DNA of 64,000 nucleotides from Vreelandella glaciei. Lineage in GTDB: Bacteria > Pseudomonadota > Gammaproteobacteria > Pseudomonadales > Halomonadaceae. The notes beneath the pieces were generated by a model. That model made no database searches and had not been told where the DNA came from. It saw only the letters and a list, made by a program, of their open reading frames with translations. Location of the stretch: assembly GCF_013415125.1 (NCBI RefSeq), contig NZ_JACCDE010000001.1, positions 1 to 64,000 of the forward strand, given 5' to 3'. The number at the start of each line of letters is the position of its first letter. The first letter of the stretch is position 1. Position numbers and translations under genes: made by a program. This document shows, in pieces, positions 46,385 to 54,591 of this stretch.

Positions 46385-47023
46385 TTATTCCCAAACCAGC
46401 AGCTCAATAGGCGTTGGGTTGTAGCCATTGCAGGGGTTATTGAGCTGAGGGCAGTTGGAGACCAGCACGATCACATCCATCTCAGCGACCATCTCCACGT
46501 ATTTCCCCGGAGCGGAAATACCGTCCTCAAACGTCAGTCCGCCATCAGCGGTGACCGGAACATTCATAAAAAAGTTGATGTTGTGAGTAATGTCGCGCTT
46601 GGTAAGCCCAAACTCGGGGTAGTTGGCGATGGCCTGCATCCAGTTGTCCCGGCAGGAGTGCATATGGCGTTTTTCCAAATCGTAGCGCACGGTGTTGCTC
46701 TCGCTGGCGCAGGCGCCGCCCAGGGTGTCGTGGCGGCCGCAGGTGTCAGCGGTAATGGTCAGCATAGTGCGCCCTTCGCTGGAAATCAGCGGGGAGCCTG
46801 CAGTAAGGTAAACCCCGCCTTGCTCCCGCACGGTATCCATGGCGCTGTAGCGCTCGCTGGTATCATCGGCGCTAAAAAAAAGCGTGTCGGCGGCCTGGTT
46901 ACCCTCTAAATCGAGAATGCGCAGGGTTTGACCGTGCTTGACGGTACCAATGTAGTGATCGCCTGCGTTAACCGTGGTGCGGCTCAAGGCATTTTCAGGG
47001 CGTAGGGTGCTTTCAATAATCAT
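46385..47023 (-). CDS. DUF1989 protein UAAP2, carboxyguanidine deiminase subunit
   Basis: The 212-aa protein is a DUF1989 member of the urea-carboxylase-associated type 2. Cysteine- and histidine-containing segments likely bind a metal ([34 protein letters not shown]). Studies of this pair (CgdA/CgdB) showed that the two DUF1989 proteins together hydrolyse carboxyguanidine to allophanate and ammonia, between the carboxylase and AtzF. The gene lies 12 bp after UAAP1 and is followed by the guanidine-II riboswitch. Which chain is CgdA and which is CgdB I cannot say with certainty. Confidence 0.9.
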   Translation of the reverse strand: MIIESTLRPENALSRTTVNAGDHYIGTVKHGQTLRILDLEGNQAADTLFFSADDTSERYSAMDTVREQGGVYLTAGSPLISSEGRTMLTITADTCGRHDTLGGACASESNTVRYDLEKRHMHSCRDNWMQAIANYPEFGLTKRDITHNINFFMNVPVTADGGLTFEDGISAPGKYVEMVAEMDVIVLVSNCPQLNNPCNGYNPTPIELLVWE

Positions 47024-47035
47024 GCGGCGTCTCCC

Positions 47036-47758
47036 TTATAAGCCGAGGTGGTAAAGGCGATTGTTAGCAAAGCCACGGGCGTTTTCGGGCCGTGAACGGT
47101 AGCAGGGGTCGTCTTCCGTGGGCGGCTCTGTGGTGCCGAGGGCGATGTCGACACCGCGACGGGGGTAGTCGGCGCTGGGGTCGAGGGGGTGGGGGCAAGT
47201 GTGAAGCAACACTAGGGTATCCATCTCAAAGCGCAGCGTGACGCTTTGGCCGGGCTGGCAGTGGCCCGAGACATAACTCAGCTTGCCGTAGTCGTCGCTT
47301 TCTACCCGGGAAAACAGGTTGAGATTGGCCGCCATATCTCGGCGGCCCATGCCGTATTTGGCAAGCTCCACCAAAAAGGCATCGAAGCCGGTACGGGTCC
47401 AGTCGTTATAGGCCTGCTGATAGTTGACCGGCTGCCAGCCTTTTTTGAGCAAGTGGTAGGGCATCAAGTTGCCGCCAACGCTGTCGTGCCAGCCCAGGTC
47501 ATCATGGGTAATCGAGGCAAAAATACGCCCCATATCCGAATAAAGGCAGTGGCCATGGGTGAGCTTAAAGGTGTGCTGGCACTTCAGGGTGTCAGGTAGA
47601 TTTAAGCGTTCCAGCAGGTTTTCGGGGTTGTAGCACAAAAGCCCCACGTTGCTGTCGGCCTGCTGGGCGGTCAGGGTGAGCGTGGTGCCCCGGCGCAGGC
47701 GCAGCGACCAGTGGTGCCCGCCGGGTAAATGGGTGGTGTAAGCGGGTTCGCTGTTCAT
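47036..47758 (-). CDS. DUF1989 protein UAAP1, carboxyguanidine deiminase subunit
   Basis: The 240-aa protein is the longer DUF1989 partner. It shares with UAAP2 the fold pattern and segments such as ITHDDLGWHDSVGG, MGRRDMAANLNLFSRV and LLHTCPHPLDPS, whose His and Cys residues may bind metal. It is expected to form a hetero-oligomer with UAAP2 that deiminates carboxyguanidine. Its ATG overlaps the ATPase gene stop by 4 bp, so transport and catabolism are coupled. Confidence 0.9.
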   Translation of the reverse strand: MNSEPAYTTHLPGGHHWSLRLRRGTTLTLTAQQADSNVGLLCYNPENLLERLNLPDTLKCQHTFKLTHGHCLYSDMGRIFASITHDDLGWHDSVGGNLMPYHLLKKGWQPVNYQQAYNDWTRTGFDAFLVELAKYGMGRRDMAANLNLFSRVESDDYGKLSYVSGHCQPGQSVTLRFEMDTLVLLHTCPHPLDPSADYPRRGVDIALGTTEPPTEDDPCYRSRPENARGFANNRLYHLGL

Positions 47759-48549
47759 AAAAGCGTCTCCTGAGAATGAGTTTTCATGCCGCCCTGGTTG
47801 AGCGCCTCTTTTAATTCGGCAGAGGGACGGTCTCTCGAAATAGGTAGGTCATAAGTAATCGTCGCGCCATACGCTTCGGGGGCCTGCGGGTCGTGGCGAG
47901 TTTTATCGAAGACCCACAGCCGTGTGCCCAACTCAAAGGCTTCTTTTAAGTCATGGGTGATCATAAAGATCGTCAGTTGCTGCTCTTGCCACAGGCGATT
48001 GATCAGCACGTGCATGTCCTGGCGAATGCCTGGGTCTAGCGCGCCGAAAGGCTCATCAAGCAGCAGGATGCGTGGCCGCATCATTAGCGCCTGAGCAATG
48101 GCCAGGCGCTGCTGCATGCCGCCGGACAGCTCGTGGGGGTATTTACTAAGTGCGTGATCAAGGCCAACTTCGTCGATGCGAGAGCGGGCTTTTTCCACAG
48201 CACGTCGCTTGGCGGCACCGAAGCTCTTAGCCAGCAGTTTGGCGCTGTGTAACTCATCGGCGATCATCACGTTGCCGAGCACGGTTAAGTGGGGGAATAC
48301 GGAGTACTTCTGGAACACCACGCCGCGATCAGGCCCCGGCTCATTGGGAATGGGCTGATCATCCAGCGTGAGGCTGCCCCGGGAGGTCGCTTCGGTGCCC
48401 AGCAGCATTTTAAGGAAGGTAGTTTTACCGCAGCCTGAAGCACCCACCAAGGTGACGAACTCGCCGGGCTCAACGCTGAAATTAAGGTTTTCGAGTACTA
48501 CATGGTTGCCGTAATGCTTCTCTAATCGTTTGGCGGCCAGCAGGCTCAT
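47755..48549 (-). CDS. ABC transporter ATPase of the guanidine (urea-type) importer
   Basis: The 264-aa ATPase is of the taurine/sulfonate/nitrate type. It has Walker A GASGCGKT (36-43), signature LSGGMQQR and Walker B ILLLDEPFGALDP. It energises the permease encoded just upstream (4-bp overlap). Databases call this transporter urea-type from its carboxylase neighbours. With a guanidine riboswitch at the operon start, guanidine uptake is more likely. Confidence 0.92.
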   Translation of the reverse strand: MSLLAAKRLEKHYGNHVVLENLNFSVEPGEFVTLVGASGCGKTTFLKMLLGTEATSRGSLTLDDQPIPNEPGPDRGVVFQKYSVFPHLTVLGNVMIADELHSAKLLAKSFGAAKRRAVEKARSRIDEVGLDHALSKYPHELSGGMQQRLAIAQALMMRPRILLLDEPFGALDPGIRQDMHVLINRLWQEQQLTIFMITHDLKEAFELGTRLWVFDKTRHDPQAPEAYGATITYDLPISRDRPSAELKEALNQGGMKTHSQETLL

Positions 48550-49373
48550 GACTTATCTCCTTCGCCTGAGTGGTACCAAGGGAATGCCAGCCGCGATACC
48601 CAGGCCAACAGTTGATCAAGCAGAAAGGCTAAGAGAGTAATCCAGGCCACATAGGGCAGAATTACGTCCATGGAGAGGTAGCGACGCACCAGAAAAATGC
48701 GGTAGCCAAGTCCTTCTTGAGCGGCAATGGCTTCGGCGGCGATCAAAAATAGCCACGCAGTGCCCAGCGCTAAACGGGTGGCATTTAATAGCCGCGGGGT
48801 AAGCTGCGGCAGCAGAACTCTTAACAAAACCTGCCATGAGCTGGCACCTAGGGTTTGCGCTTTGATCAACTGTTCGTCGGGCAGTCGCAGGGCGTGGCCT
48901 TGTAAGTCACGAATAAGAAAGGGCGTAACGCCAATCACAATCAGCGCAATCTTGGCGGCCTCGCCGGTTCCAAAAGCAATAAACAGAATCGGCAGTATCG
49001 CCATCGGCGGTATTAGCGAGGCCACCGTCACCAGGGGGGAAAGCTTGGCGCGGATAATTGGAATGCCACCATTTAAGATACCGACCATCAGGCCGATCAA
49101 GGCACTAATACCTACCCCGATCACAATGCGTTCTAGGCTGGCGAAGGTGTCTGTCCACAGCACAACCTCCCCCGTGCGCACGTTCTCGGCGGTGGCCAAG
49201 TGGTAAAAGGAGCTTGCCATGGTCGAGGGCGTGGGCAGCAATCGGTCGTTGGGGTTTTCCGCCAGTCTTGTATTGGAGAGGCTCAAATAGAGCATCGCCA
49301 GCAGCAAAAAAGGCAGCAAACCCAGCAGCCAGCGGCCGCCTCGAGAGGGTGCTAAGTTAATTAATCGCTTCAT
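48546..49373 (-). CDS. ABC transporter permease of the guanidine (urea-type) importer
   Basis: This 275-aa inner-membrane permease of the TauC/SsuC type has about six helices. The EAA loop AQTLGASSWQVLLRVLLPQ is near the expected position. The ATG at 49373 (KRLINLAPSRGG follows) is preferred. A TTG at 49412 would lie in the loop of the intercistronic hairpin. It overlaps the ATPase gene by 4 bp. Confidence 0.9.
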   Translation of the reverse strand: MKRLINLAPSRGGRWLLGLLPFLLLAMLYLSLSNTRLAENPNDRLLPTPSTMASSFYHLATAENVRTGEVVLWTDTFASLERIVIGVGISALIGLMVGILNGGIPIIRAKLSPLVTVASLIPPMAILPILFIAFGTGEAAKIALIVIGVTPFLIRDLQGHALRLPDEQLIKAQTLGASSWQVLLRVLLPQLTPRLLNATRLALGTAWLFLIAAEAIAAQEGLGYRIFLVRRYLSMDVILPYVAWITLLAFLLDQLLAWVSRLAFPWYHSGEGDKS

Positions 49374-49401
49374 GACGAAGTCCACGGAAGATGAGAGCAG
49401 A

Positions 49402-49423
49402 GGGAGTGGCAATAGCCACTCCC
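49402..49423 (-). other. Intercistronic hairpin between binding-protein and permease genes
   Basis: GGGAGTGGC (49402-49410) pairs perfectly with 49415-49423 around a 4-nt loop, 25 bases after the binding-protein stop. No U-tract follows on the minus strand. Such hairpins protect the upstream mRNA, so that more binding protein than permease is made. Confidence 0.65.
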
Positions 49424-49448
49424 GTAGCGCTAAAGTAGGAGCAACTCG

Positions 49449-50540
49449 TTACTGAGCGTCGAGGTAAGCCTGGGTAAAACTAGGATCGAAGCGCAGCTGT
49501 ACATTGCCCTCATCGCCAAATACACCGCTGGGGGTTTCGATGCCGACGCCGCCAGCATTGGGTGCCATATCACCCAGAAGCCCGTGCTCAAAGCTGAACT
49601 CGGCGACCCGCTCCATTGTTTCGAGCAGCTCGCGGCTTTCCATTAACTCGATTGCTTCCGCTGGGTCGGTATACAGGTAGGTGGCGTCTAACTGATTCTT
49701 GTAGCCTTCCAGATCCGTGCCTGCGGCATCGGCCATAATAGTCAGCGCGTTTTCGTCATCTGCTTCAATTAGCCCCATCACCTCGTACCAAGCGCCCACT
49801 AAGGCATGACCAAGCTCGGGGTTATCCGCTAGTGTTTGTGTATTAACGACCATCATGTCGAGAATTTCGCCGGGAATTTCCGCTGAGGTATACACCACGT
49901 TACTGTCTGGCATATCTGCGATGGCGCTTAGCTGTGGGTTCCATGCGGCGACGGCCTCGGTGGTATCGCTAGAGAAAAGACCCACAATATCCGCATCGGA
50001 AGTATTGACCGTTTCAATATCGCGTTCAGTAAGGCCGACGCTTTCGAGGGCGCGTGCCAGAAAGTAGTGGGAGACACTGAACTGAACAAGGTTGACCTCA
50101 CGGCCTTCAATGTCGGCAAGATCGTCGCTGCCCTTGAGCACAATGCCGTCGTTACCATCAGAGTAGTCGTTGATAATCAGCGCGGTAGAGTCGACGCCAC
50201 TGGCGGCGGGGATCGTCAGCGCATCCATATTGGTCATGGCGCAGCCGTCAACGTTGCCCGAGGTGAACTGATTGATTGACTCGACGTAGTCGTTCACTTG
50301 CACCACATCAATACTGATACCGTACTCGTCGGCCCATTTATCGACCACGCCTTCAACATCAGCATAGGCCCAGGGCATCCAGCCGGCATAAATCGACCAG
50401 CAGACGCTAAACTCATCCTGCTCTTGTGCCTGGGCAGGCGCAGCGGCGACAAGGGTCGTTGCCAGCAGAGTGGTAGAGAGCGCGGCTGAAAGTGTAGCGA
50501 GGGGGAAGTGCTTTGGGGAAGTATGATTGCAACGGGTCAT
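49449..50540 (-). CDS. ABC transporter substrate-binding protein, urea-carboxylase-region type
   Basis: This 363-aa periplasmic receptor resembles TauA/NrtA binding proteins and fits the family described as the periplasmic binding protein of the urea carboxylase region. The signal peptide ends at AQAQE (about residue 38). The mature start FSVCWSIYAGWMPWAYADVEG and TSGNVDGCAMTNMDAL are family-like. It is the first gene after the guanidine-I riboswitch. The ligand is probably guanidinium, by context. Confidence 0.88.
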   Translation of the reverse strand: MTRCNHTSPKHFPLATLSAALSTTLLATTLVAAAPAQAQEQDEFSVCWSIYAGWMPWAYADVEGVVDKWADEYGISIDVVQVNDYVESINQFTSGNVDGCAMTNMDALTIPAASGVDSTALIINDYSDGNDGIVLKGSDDLADIEGREVNLVQFSVSHYFLARALESVGLTERDIETVNTSDADIVGLFSSDTTEAVAAWNPQLSAIADMPDSNVVYTSAEIPGEILDMMVVNTQTLADNPELGHALVGAWYEVMGLIEADDENALTIMADAAGTDLEGYKNQLDATYLYTDPAEAIELMESRELLETMERVAEFSFEHGLLGDMAPNAGGVGIETPSGVFGDEGNVQLRFDPSFTQAYLDAQ

Positions 50541-50599
50541 GGCAGCCTCCAGCGGCTAAGGGAAAACTCGGGGGCATCGGCGCATCACTGCACCTTGTC

Positions 50600-50713
50600 C
50601 TCCCGGGCTTTTGTCCCGCCGTGTAACCTAGCGCCTTGGCGTTAGGTCGATTGCTCTCGGACCAGCCACATCCATCAGGGGTTATGCGTTGATGGTGTCG
50701 GAACCCTAGCGAT
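50600..50713 (-). ncRNA. Guanidine-I riboswitch (ykkC)
   Basis: The minus strand shows the class hallmarks in order: CTAGGGTTCCG (50709 to 50699), a P1a/P1b helix built on CACCATCA and TGATGGATGTG, CTGGTCCGAGAG, a second helix (ACCTAACGCC / GGCGCTAGGT), then ACACGGCGGGACAAAAGC and CCCGGGAGG. These match the ykkC consensus nearly base for base, including the guanidinium-binding CGGCGGG...AGCCCGGG core. Guanidine binding is expected to switch the operon on. The ribosome site of the binding-protein gene lies about 60 bases further. Confidence 0.93.
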
Positions 50714-50779
50714 CTATTGGAAGCTAAATTGTCTAGCAGCGTTCGCTGCCGATACCCCGTTTGTAACACTTAGATATGG

Positions 50780-50795
50780 AGCAAAATCGTGACCG
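50780..50795 (-). promoter_or_regulatory. Candidate sigma-54 promoter
   Basis: The minus strand reads CGGTCACGATTTTGCT. GG and GC are separated by exactly 10 bases, and the -12 block is TTGCT, as in the consensus TGGCAC-N5-TTGCW. The middle of the -24 block matches less well. A start near 50769 would place the riboswitch about 55 bases into the transcript. RpoN dependence would fit nitrogen-limited use of guanidine. Confidence 0.5.
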
Positions 50796-50872
50796 TTTCG
50801 AAGTAACTTTTTTTGTTTCAGAGAATTACAGTACATTCGCCTTCAAAGCAGCTGCGACACTAGCTCGCTTCA

Positions 50873-50919
50873 TGCATCTTGATGGTGCGCAAAAGTCGCT
50901 ATCTGCACTGATTTGTACC
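50873..50919. promoter_or_regulatory. Two NtrC-like enhancer sites
   Basis: TGCATC-N5-GGTGCG at 50873-50889 matches the NtrC palindrome TGCACC-N5-GGTGCA at 10 of 12 positions. A second, weaker site, TGCACTGATTTGTACC at 50904-50919, keeps one full half. Their starts are 31 bp apart, about three helical turns, and they lie about 105-150 bp before the inferred start. This is close to the paired NtrC sites of glnA. Confidence 0.5.
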
Positions 50920-50931
50920 GTTTAATAAGCG

Positions 50932-51966
50932 CTATAGCGGCGTTTTGCTCGCTTTGCCGGGAATTTCACGTACCAGGCGTGGCATTAAGAAACCCGGTAA
51001 GTGATCGCGCAGTCTAGCAACAAGCTCGCGGGCTTCACTATCCGGCACATCAAAATGGGCGGCACCCTGCACCGGGTCTAATACATGTAAGTAATAGGGC
51101 AGAATGTCTGCTTCAAATAGCCGTTCCGACAGTGTCGCTAAAGTTGCCACGTCATCATTGACGCCGCGCAGCAGCACGCTTTGATTAAGCAGCGTAGCGC
51201 TTGTTTGTTTAAGGCGCGCGCAGGCATCTACCATGGCTTGGTCGACTTCATTGGCGTGGTTAATATGCAGCACCACCACTTTTTGCAGGCGTGTGGCGGA
51301 GAGCCAACCAAGCAGGGCGTCATCGACCCGGTCGGGAATTACCACCGGTAGGCGGGTATGAATCCGCAGCCTTTTAAGATGCGGGATGCTTTCTAGCTGT
51401 TCTACCAGCCATGCCAGCTGGCGATCGCTGGCAGCCAGCGGGTCACCGCCGGAGAGAATCGCCTCGTGAATAGTGGTGTCGCTTCGTAAGTAGTCGAGTG
51501 CTTCCTGCCACTGTGCTCTGGAGGGGGAGTTGTCGCTATAGGGAAAATGGCGGCGAAAGCAGTAGCGGCAGTTGATGGCACAGTTAGGGCTGGCGATAAG
51601 CAGCACCCGGCCAGCATACTTATGAATCAGTCCTTTAGCGGGCCGGTGGTCGGCTTCTGCGAGCGGATCGACGACGTATCCATGCGGCGTGAACGCTTCT
51701 TCGCCCAGCGGCAGCACCTGGCGCAGCAGTGGGTCGTCTATGTCAGCATAGGCTATTCTGTTGAGATAAGCCTCAGGCACACATACGTCAAACAGGTCGT
51801 GACCTGCTTGGGCGCCCGCCAACCAGTCGTGGCTTAGGCCCAGCCGGTCACAAAGTGTTTGCGGATCGCGAATGGCATGAGAAAGCTGCTGCTGCCAAGT
51901 AGGTTGCACCAGGGAGTCGCGATGGCTTTGCGTTTCAGACGCGGCGATAATGATGTTCTCCTGCAA
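50932..51966 (-). CDS. epmB: EF-P beta-lysylation protein EpmB (lysine 2,3-aminomutase)
   Basis: EpmB is a radical SAM/PLP enzyme that turns L-alpha-lysine into (R)-beta-lysine for EF-P modification. The product has the cluster motif CAINCRYCFRRHFPY (cysteines near 129, 133, 136), the SGGDPLA motif, and the HINHANEVD and LLNQSVLLRGVND segments. It aligns with E. coli EpmB to the end (GKASKTPL). A perfect AAGGAGG lies six bases before a TTG at 51966, giving 344 aa against 342 in E. coli. An upstream ATG at 51996 would include this ribosome site in the coding region. It is divergent from efp. Confidence 0.93.
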   Translation of the reverse strand: MQENIIIAASETQSHRDSLVQPTWQQQLSHAIRDPQTLCDRLGLSHDWLAGAQAGHDLFDVCVPEAYLNRIAYADIDDPLLRQVLPLGEEAFTPHGYVVDPLAEADHRPAKGLIHKYAGRVLLIASPNCAINCRYCFRRHFPYSDNSPSRAQWQEALDYLRSDTTIHEAILSGGDPLAASDRQLAWLVEQLESIPHLKRLRIHTRLPVVIPDRVDDALLGWLSATRLQKVVVLHINHANEVDQAMVDACARLKQTSATLLNQSVLLRGVNDDVATLATLSERLFEADILPYYLHVLDPVQGAAHFDVPDSEARELVARLRDHLPGFLMPRLVREIPGKASKTPL

Positions 51967-52116
51967 AAAAGCCCTCCTTCGGGTTATCATGCGCACACTT
52001 ATTTAACGACGCCATTTGCAACGCTGCTGGTATATAAACCTGCTGACGGCGGCAAAGTATGGTTTCGCGCACCACCTGTTGAAACAAATAACTGAAATGG
52101 ATGATTGAGAGACATT

Positions 52117-52683
52117 ATGGCGAACTATTCTACCAACGAATTCAAGGCCGGTCTGAAAGTAATGCTCGACGGCGATCCTTGTTCGATCGTTGAGAACGAG
52201 CTGGTCAAGCCCGGTAAAGGGCAGGCGTTTAACCGCGTTAAGCTGCGGAATCTGATGACTGGCCGCGTAGGTGAGAAGACTTTCAAATCCGGTGACTCGC
52301 TGGAAGGTGCCGATGTCATGGATTTAGAGATGGAATATCTCTATACCGACGGTGACATGTGGCACTTTATGAAGACCGATGGCTCGTTTGAGCAGTATGC
52401 GGTAGAGAAAAAAGCGCTAGGCGATACCGTTAAGTGGCTGAAAGAGCAGGTGCCTTATATCATTACGCTTTGGGATGATAAGGCCATTTCCGTGACGCCA
52501 CCTAACTTTATCGAGTTGGAAGTCGTGGAAACGGATCCCGGTTTGAAAGGCGATACCGCCCAGGGTGGTTCTAAGCCTGCGACCTTGTCTTCTGGTGCTG
52601 TGGTGCGTGTACCGCTGTTTATCAACCAGGGTGAAGTGCTGAAAATTGATACGCGCAGTGGGGATTACGTTTCCCGCGCTTGA
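52117..52683 (+). CDS. efp: Elongation factor P
   Basis: EF-P rescues ribosomes stalled on polyproline. The 188-aa protein has three beta-barrel domains, with the modified lysine at position 34 in [12 protein letters not shown], identical in placement to E. coli. Modification is supplied by EpmB and EpmA, encoded on either side. The ATG at 52117 fits the family start; an upstream in-frame ATG at 52105 is less likely. A TATATAAA stretch at 52031-52038 may be the -10 region. Confidence 0.97.
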   Translation: MANYSTNEFKAGLKVMLDGDPCSIVENELVKPGKGQAFNRVKLRNLMTGRVGEKTFKSGDSLEGADVMDLEMEYLYTDGDMWHFMKTDGSFEQYAVEKKALGDTVKWLKEQVPYIITLWDDKAISVTPPNFIELEVVETDPGLKGDTAQGGSKPATLSSGAVVRVPLFINQGEVLKIDTRSGDYVSRA

Positions 52684-52710
52684 TCGCTTTTTAGGGCGCT
52701 TGCATGTCTT

Positions 52711-52743
52711 AATGGCTACGCTATGTGCGTGGCCATTATTGTT
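52711..52743 (+). terminator. Hairpin after efp
   Basis: AATGGCTACGC (52711-52721) pairs with GCGTGGCCATT (52727-52737) with one wobble and a TATGT loop. ATTGTTT follows, a weak U-tract. It may partly end efp transcription before epmA, whose ATG lies 34 bases further. Confidence 0.55.
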
Positions 52744-52770
52744 TAAGGTGGTTTTTTTCAAGGAGTCGTT

Positions 52771-53751
52771 ATGGCCATTGATTGGCAACCCTCAGCGTCT
52801 ATTGAGACGCTCCGTGAGCGAGCGCGGTTAATGGCCAAAGTGCGCGCTTTTTTTGCCCAGCGTGACGTGCTAGAAGTGGAAACACCAGTGCTGGGGCAGG
52901 GGGGCAGCACGGATGTGCACTTGGTCTCGCTACACACCTTGGCGCGCACGGACAAGGGGCAGCGCCGTCTATGGCTGCAAACCTCCCCTGAATTCCATAT
53001 GAAACGCTTGCTCTCAGCGGGCTGTGGGCCGATCTTTCAGCTTGCGCGCAGTTTTCGCGATGGTGAGATCGGCGCCCGGCATAATATCGAGTTCACTATG
53101 CTGGAGTGGTATCGGCCACAGTTTACGCTGGATCAACTGATTGATGAGACCGCGACGCTCATTATGTCACTGCTGCCCAGTTTTCCCGGCCCGCTTGTGC
53201 ATTACCGCTACCGGGAGCTGTTTCATACTTACGTAGAGGTTGATCCGTTCACCACCTCGCTGGATAGACTGCGGGCGATAGCTGCCGAGCGTGCGCAAAT
53301 GCCTATCCAATCCTTAGCCGATGAAAGCCGCGAGACGTGCCTTGACCTGTTAATGAGCGTTGTAATCGAGCCACAGTTAGGCCAGCAAGAGCTAAGTGTG
53401 GTGATTGATTATCCTGCTAGCCAAGCAGCTCTGGCGCGACGCCATCAAGACGTAGACGGTGAGTGGGTGGCTTCCCGCTTTGAGATCTATCTGAACGGTA
53501 TTGAGTTGGCTAACGGCTACGATGAGCTGACCGATGCAGAGGAACAGCGCACACGCTTTGCTGAAGACAACGTTGAACGCCGCCGCTTAGGCTTGCCTGA
53601 GGTAGACGTTGATGAGTACCTGTTGGCCGCACTTGAGCATGGGATGCCTGAAGGTGCTGGTGTCGCCCTGGGGGTTGATCGTCTTATTCAACTGGCACTG
53701 GGTAAAGCACGCCTGGAAGACGTGCTTACATTCTCAACGCCTAATTGCTAG
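52771..53751 (+). CDS. epmA: EF-P--(R)-beta-lysine ligase EpmA
   Basis: EpmA is a truncated class II lysyl-tRNA synthetase that joins (R)-beta-lysine to Lys34 of EF-P. The 326-aa protein lacks the anticodon-binding domain. It shows motif 1 ([18 protein letters not shown]), motif 2 ([23 protein letters not shown], read in two parts) and motif 3 ([15 protein letters not shown]). AAGGAG lies seven bases before the ATG. It follows efp, so epmB, efp and epmA form one compact modification locus. Confidence 0.95.
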   Translation: MAIDWQPSASIETLRERARLMAKVRAFFAQRDVLEVETPVLGQGGSTDVHLVSLHTLARTDKGQRRLWLQTSPEFHMKRLLSAGCGPIFQLARSFRDGEIGARHNIEFTMLEWYRPQFTLDQLIDETATLIMSLLPSFPGPLVHYRYRELFHTYVEVDPFTTSLDRLRAIAAERAQMPIQSLADESRETCLDLLMSVVIEPQLGQQELSVVIDYPASQAALARRHQDVDGEWVASRFEIYLNGIELANGYDELTDAEEQRTRFAEDNVERRRLGLPEVDVDEYLLAALEHGMPEGAGVALGVDRLIQLALGKARLEDVLTFSTPNC

Positions 53752-54581
53752 TGATTACCTAACGACTCTCCCATGCTGACCATTGTCGCCAGAGGACGCT
53801 CTTCAAAGTTGACGGGGTTAGCAAAGCACATCACGACCGTGGAGCCAAGCTTGAAACGGCCCATCTCAGCGCCTTTTTCCAGCACTATGGGCTGCCCAAA
53901 CTGCATGCGCTGTGGGTAACCAGAAAGCGGCGTCACCTGCCCTGACCAGACGGTTTCGATAGCGGCGACGATCATCGCACCAACCAGTACCATCGCCATA
54001 GGGCCGTGCTCGGTATCAAAGATACATACTAAGCGCTCGTTGCGGGCGAAGAGGCCGGGCACGTAGTTGGCGGTGGCTTGGTTGACCGAGAAGAGCCGCC
54101 CCGGCACGTAGATCATTTCCCTAAGCGTCCCCGTCACCGGCATGTGCACCCGGTGGTAATCCCTTGGCGAGAGATAAACGGTGGCAAAGCTGCCGCCTAA
54201 GAACTCTTCTGCCAGTGCCGTATCGCCGCCGAGCAGGGTTTGCGCGGAGTAGGTGTGGCCTTTGGCCTGCACCAGTTGTCCGGCCTGTAGGCGTCCGTAT
54301 TGGGAAAGCGTGCCATCGGCGGGGCTGAGGATGCCTTCTCCCACGGGCCGCGCATCGGCTTTAAGTGCACGGGTGAAAAAGTCGTTAAATGTGGCGTAAG
54401 CAGTGGGGTCTGGTTCCAGCGCCTGGCTCATATCAACGTTAAAGCGTTTTATAAACGCTTTAATCAAGGTGTTTTTTACCCAGGGATTATCACACTGGGC
54501 AAACTTGCCGGTCAGGCGCGATAGCGCGTGCTGGGGCAGCGGATACTGGAGTAGCGAAAAGGCTTTTTGGGAAAGAGTCAC
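53748..54581 (-). CDS. psd: Phosphatidylserine decarboxylase proenzyme
   Basis: Psd makes phosphatidylethanolamine at the inner membrane. The proenzyme cleaves itself at the LGST motif (FKLGSTVV) to form the pyruvoyl group. PADG, the [13 protein letters not shown] segment and [10 protein letters not shown] are present. An open frame runs to 54647, inside the rhodanese gene. By comparison with E. coli the start is near [16 protein letters not shown], and the GTG at 54581 (277 aa) is preferred. It lies 10 bases after the rhodanese stop and converges with epmA, overlapping it by 4 bp. Confidence 0.93.
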   Translation of the reverse strand: MTLSQKAFSLLQYPLPQHALSRLTGKFAQCDNPWVKNTLIKAFIKRFNVDMSQALEPDPTAYATFNDFFTRALKADARPVGEGILSPADGTLSQYGRLQAGQLVQAKGHTYSAQTLLGGDTALAEEFLGGSFATVYLSPRDYHRVHMPVTGTLREMIYVPGRLFSVNQATANYVPGLFARNERLVCIFDTEHGPMAMVLVGAMIVAAIETVWSGQVTPLSGYPQRMQFGQPIVLEKGAEMGRFKLGSTVVMCFANPVNFEERPLATMVSMGESLGNH

Positions 54582-54591
54582 AGTAATATTT

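Larger units (their letters stand above)
50541..50931 (-). promoter_or_regulatory. 391-bp control region of the guanidine operon
   Basis: This gap holds no protein gene. Reading along the minus strand from epmB, it contains two NtrC-like sites, a candidate sigma-54 promoter, the guanidine-I aptamer, and about 59 bases of expression platform before the binding-protein ATG. The one open frame crossing it (50413-50769, minus) runs through the riboswitch and the next gene and is not coding. Confidence 0.75.

Noticed and set aside
50413-50769. 118-aa open frame upstream of the guanidine binding protein
   Set aside because: It spans the guanidine-I aptamer and overlaps the start of the binding-protein gene in another frame; the RNA structure explains the conservation.
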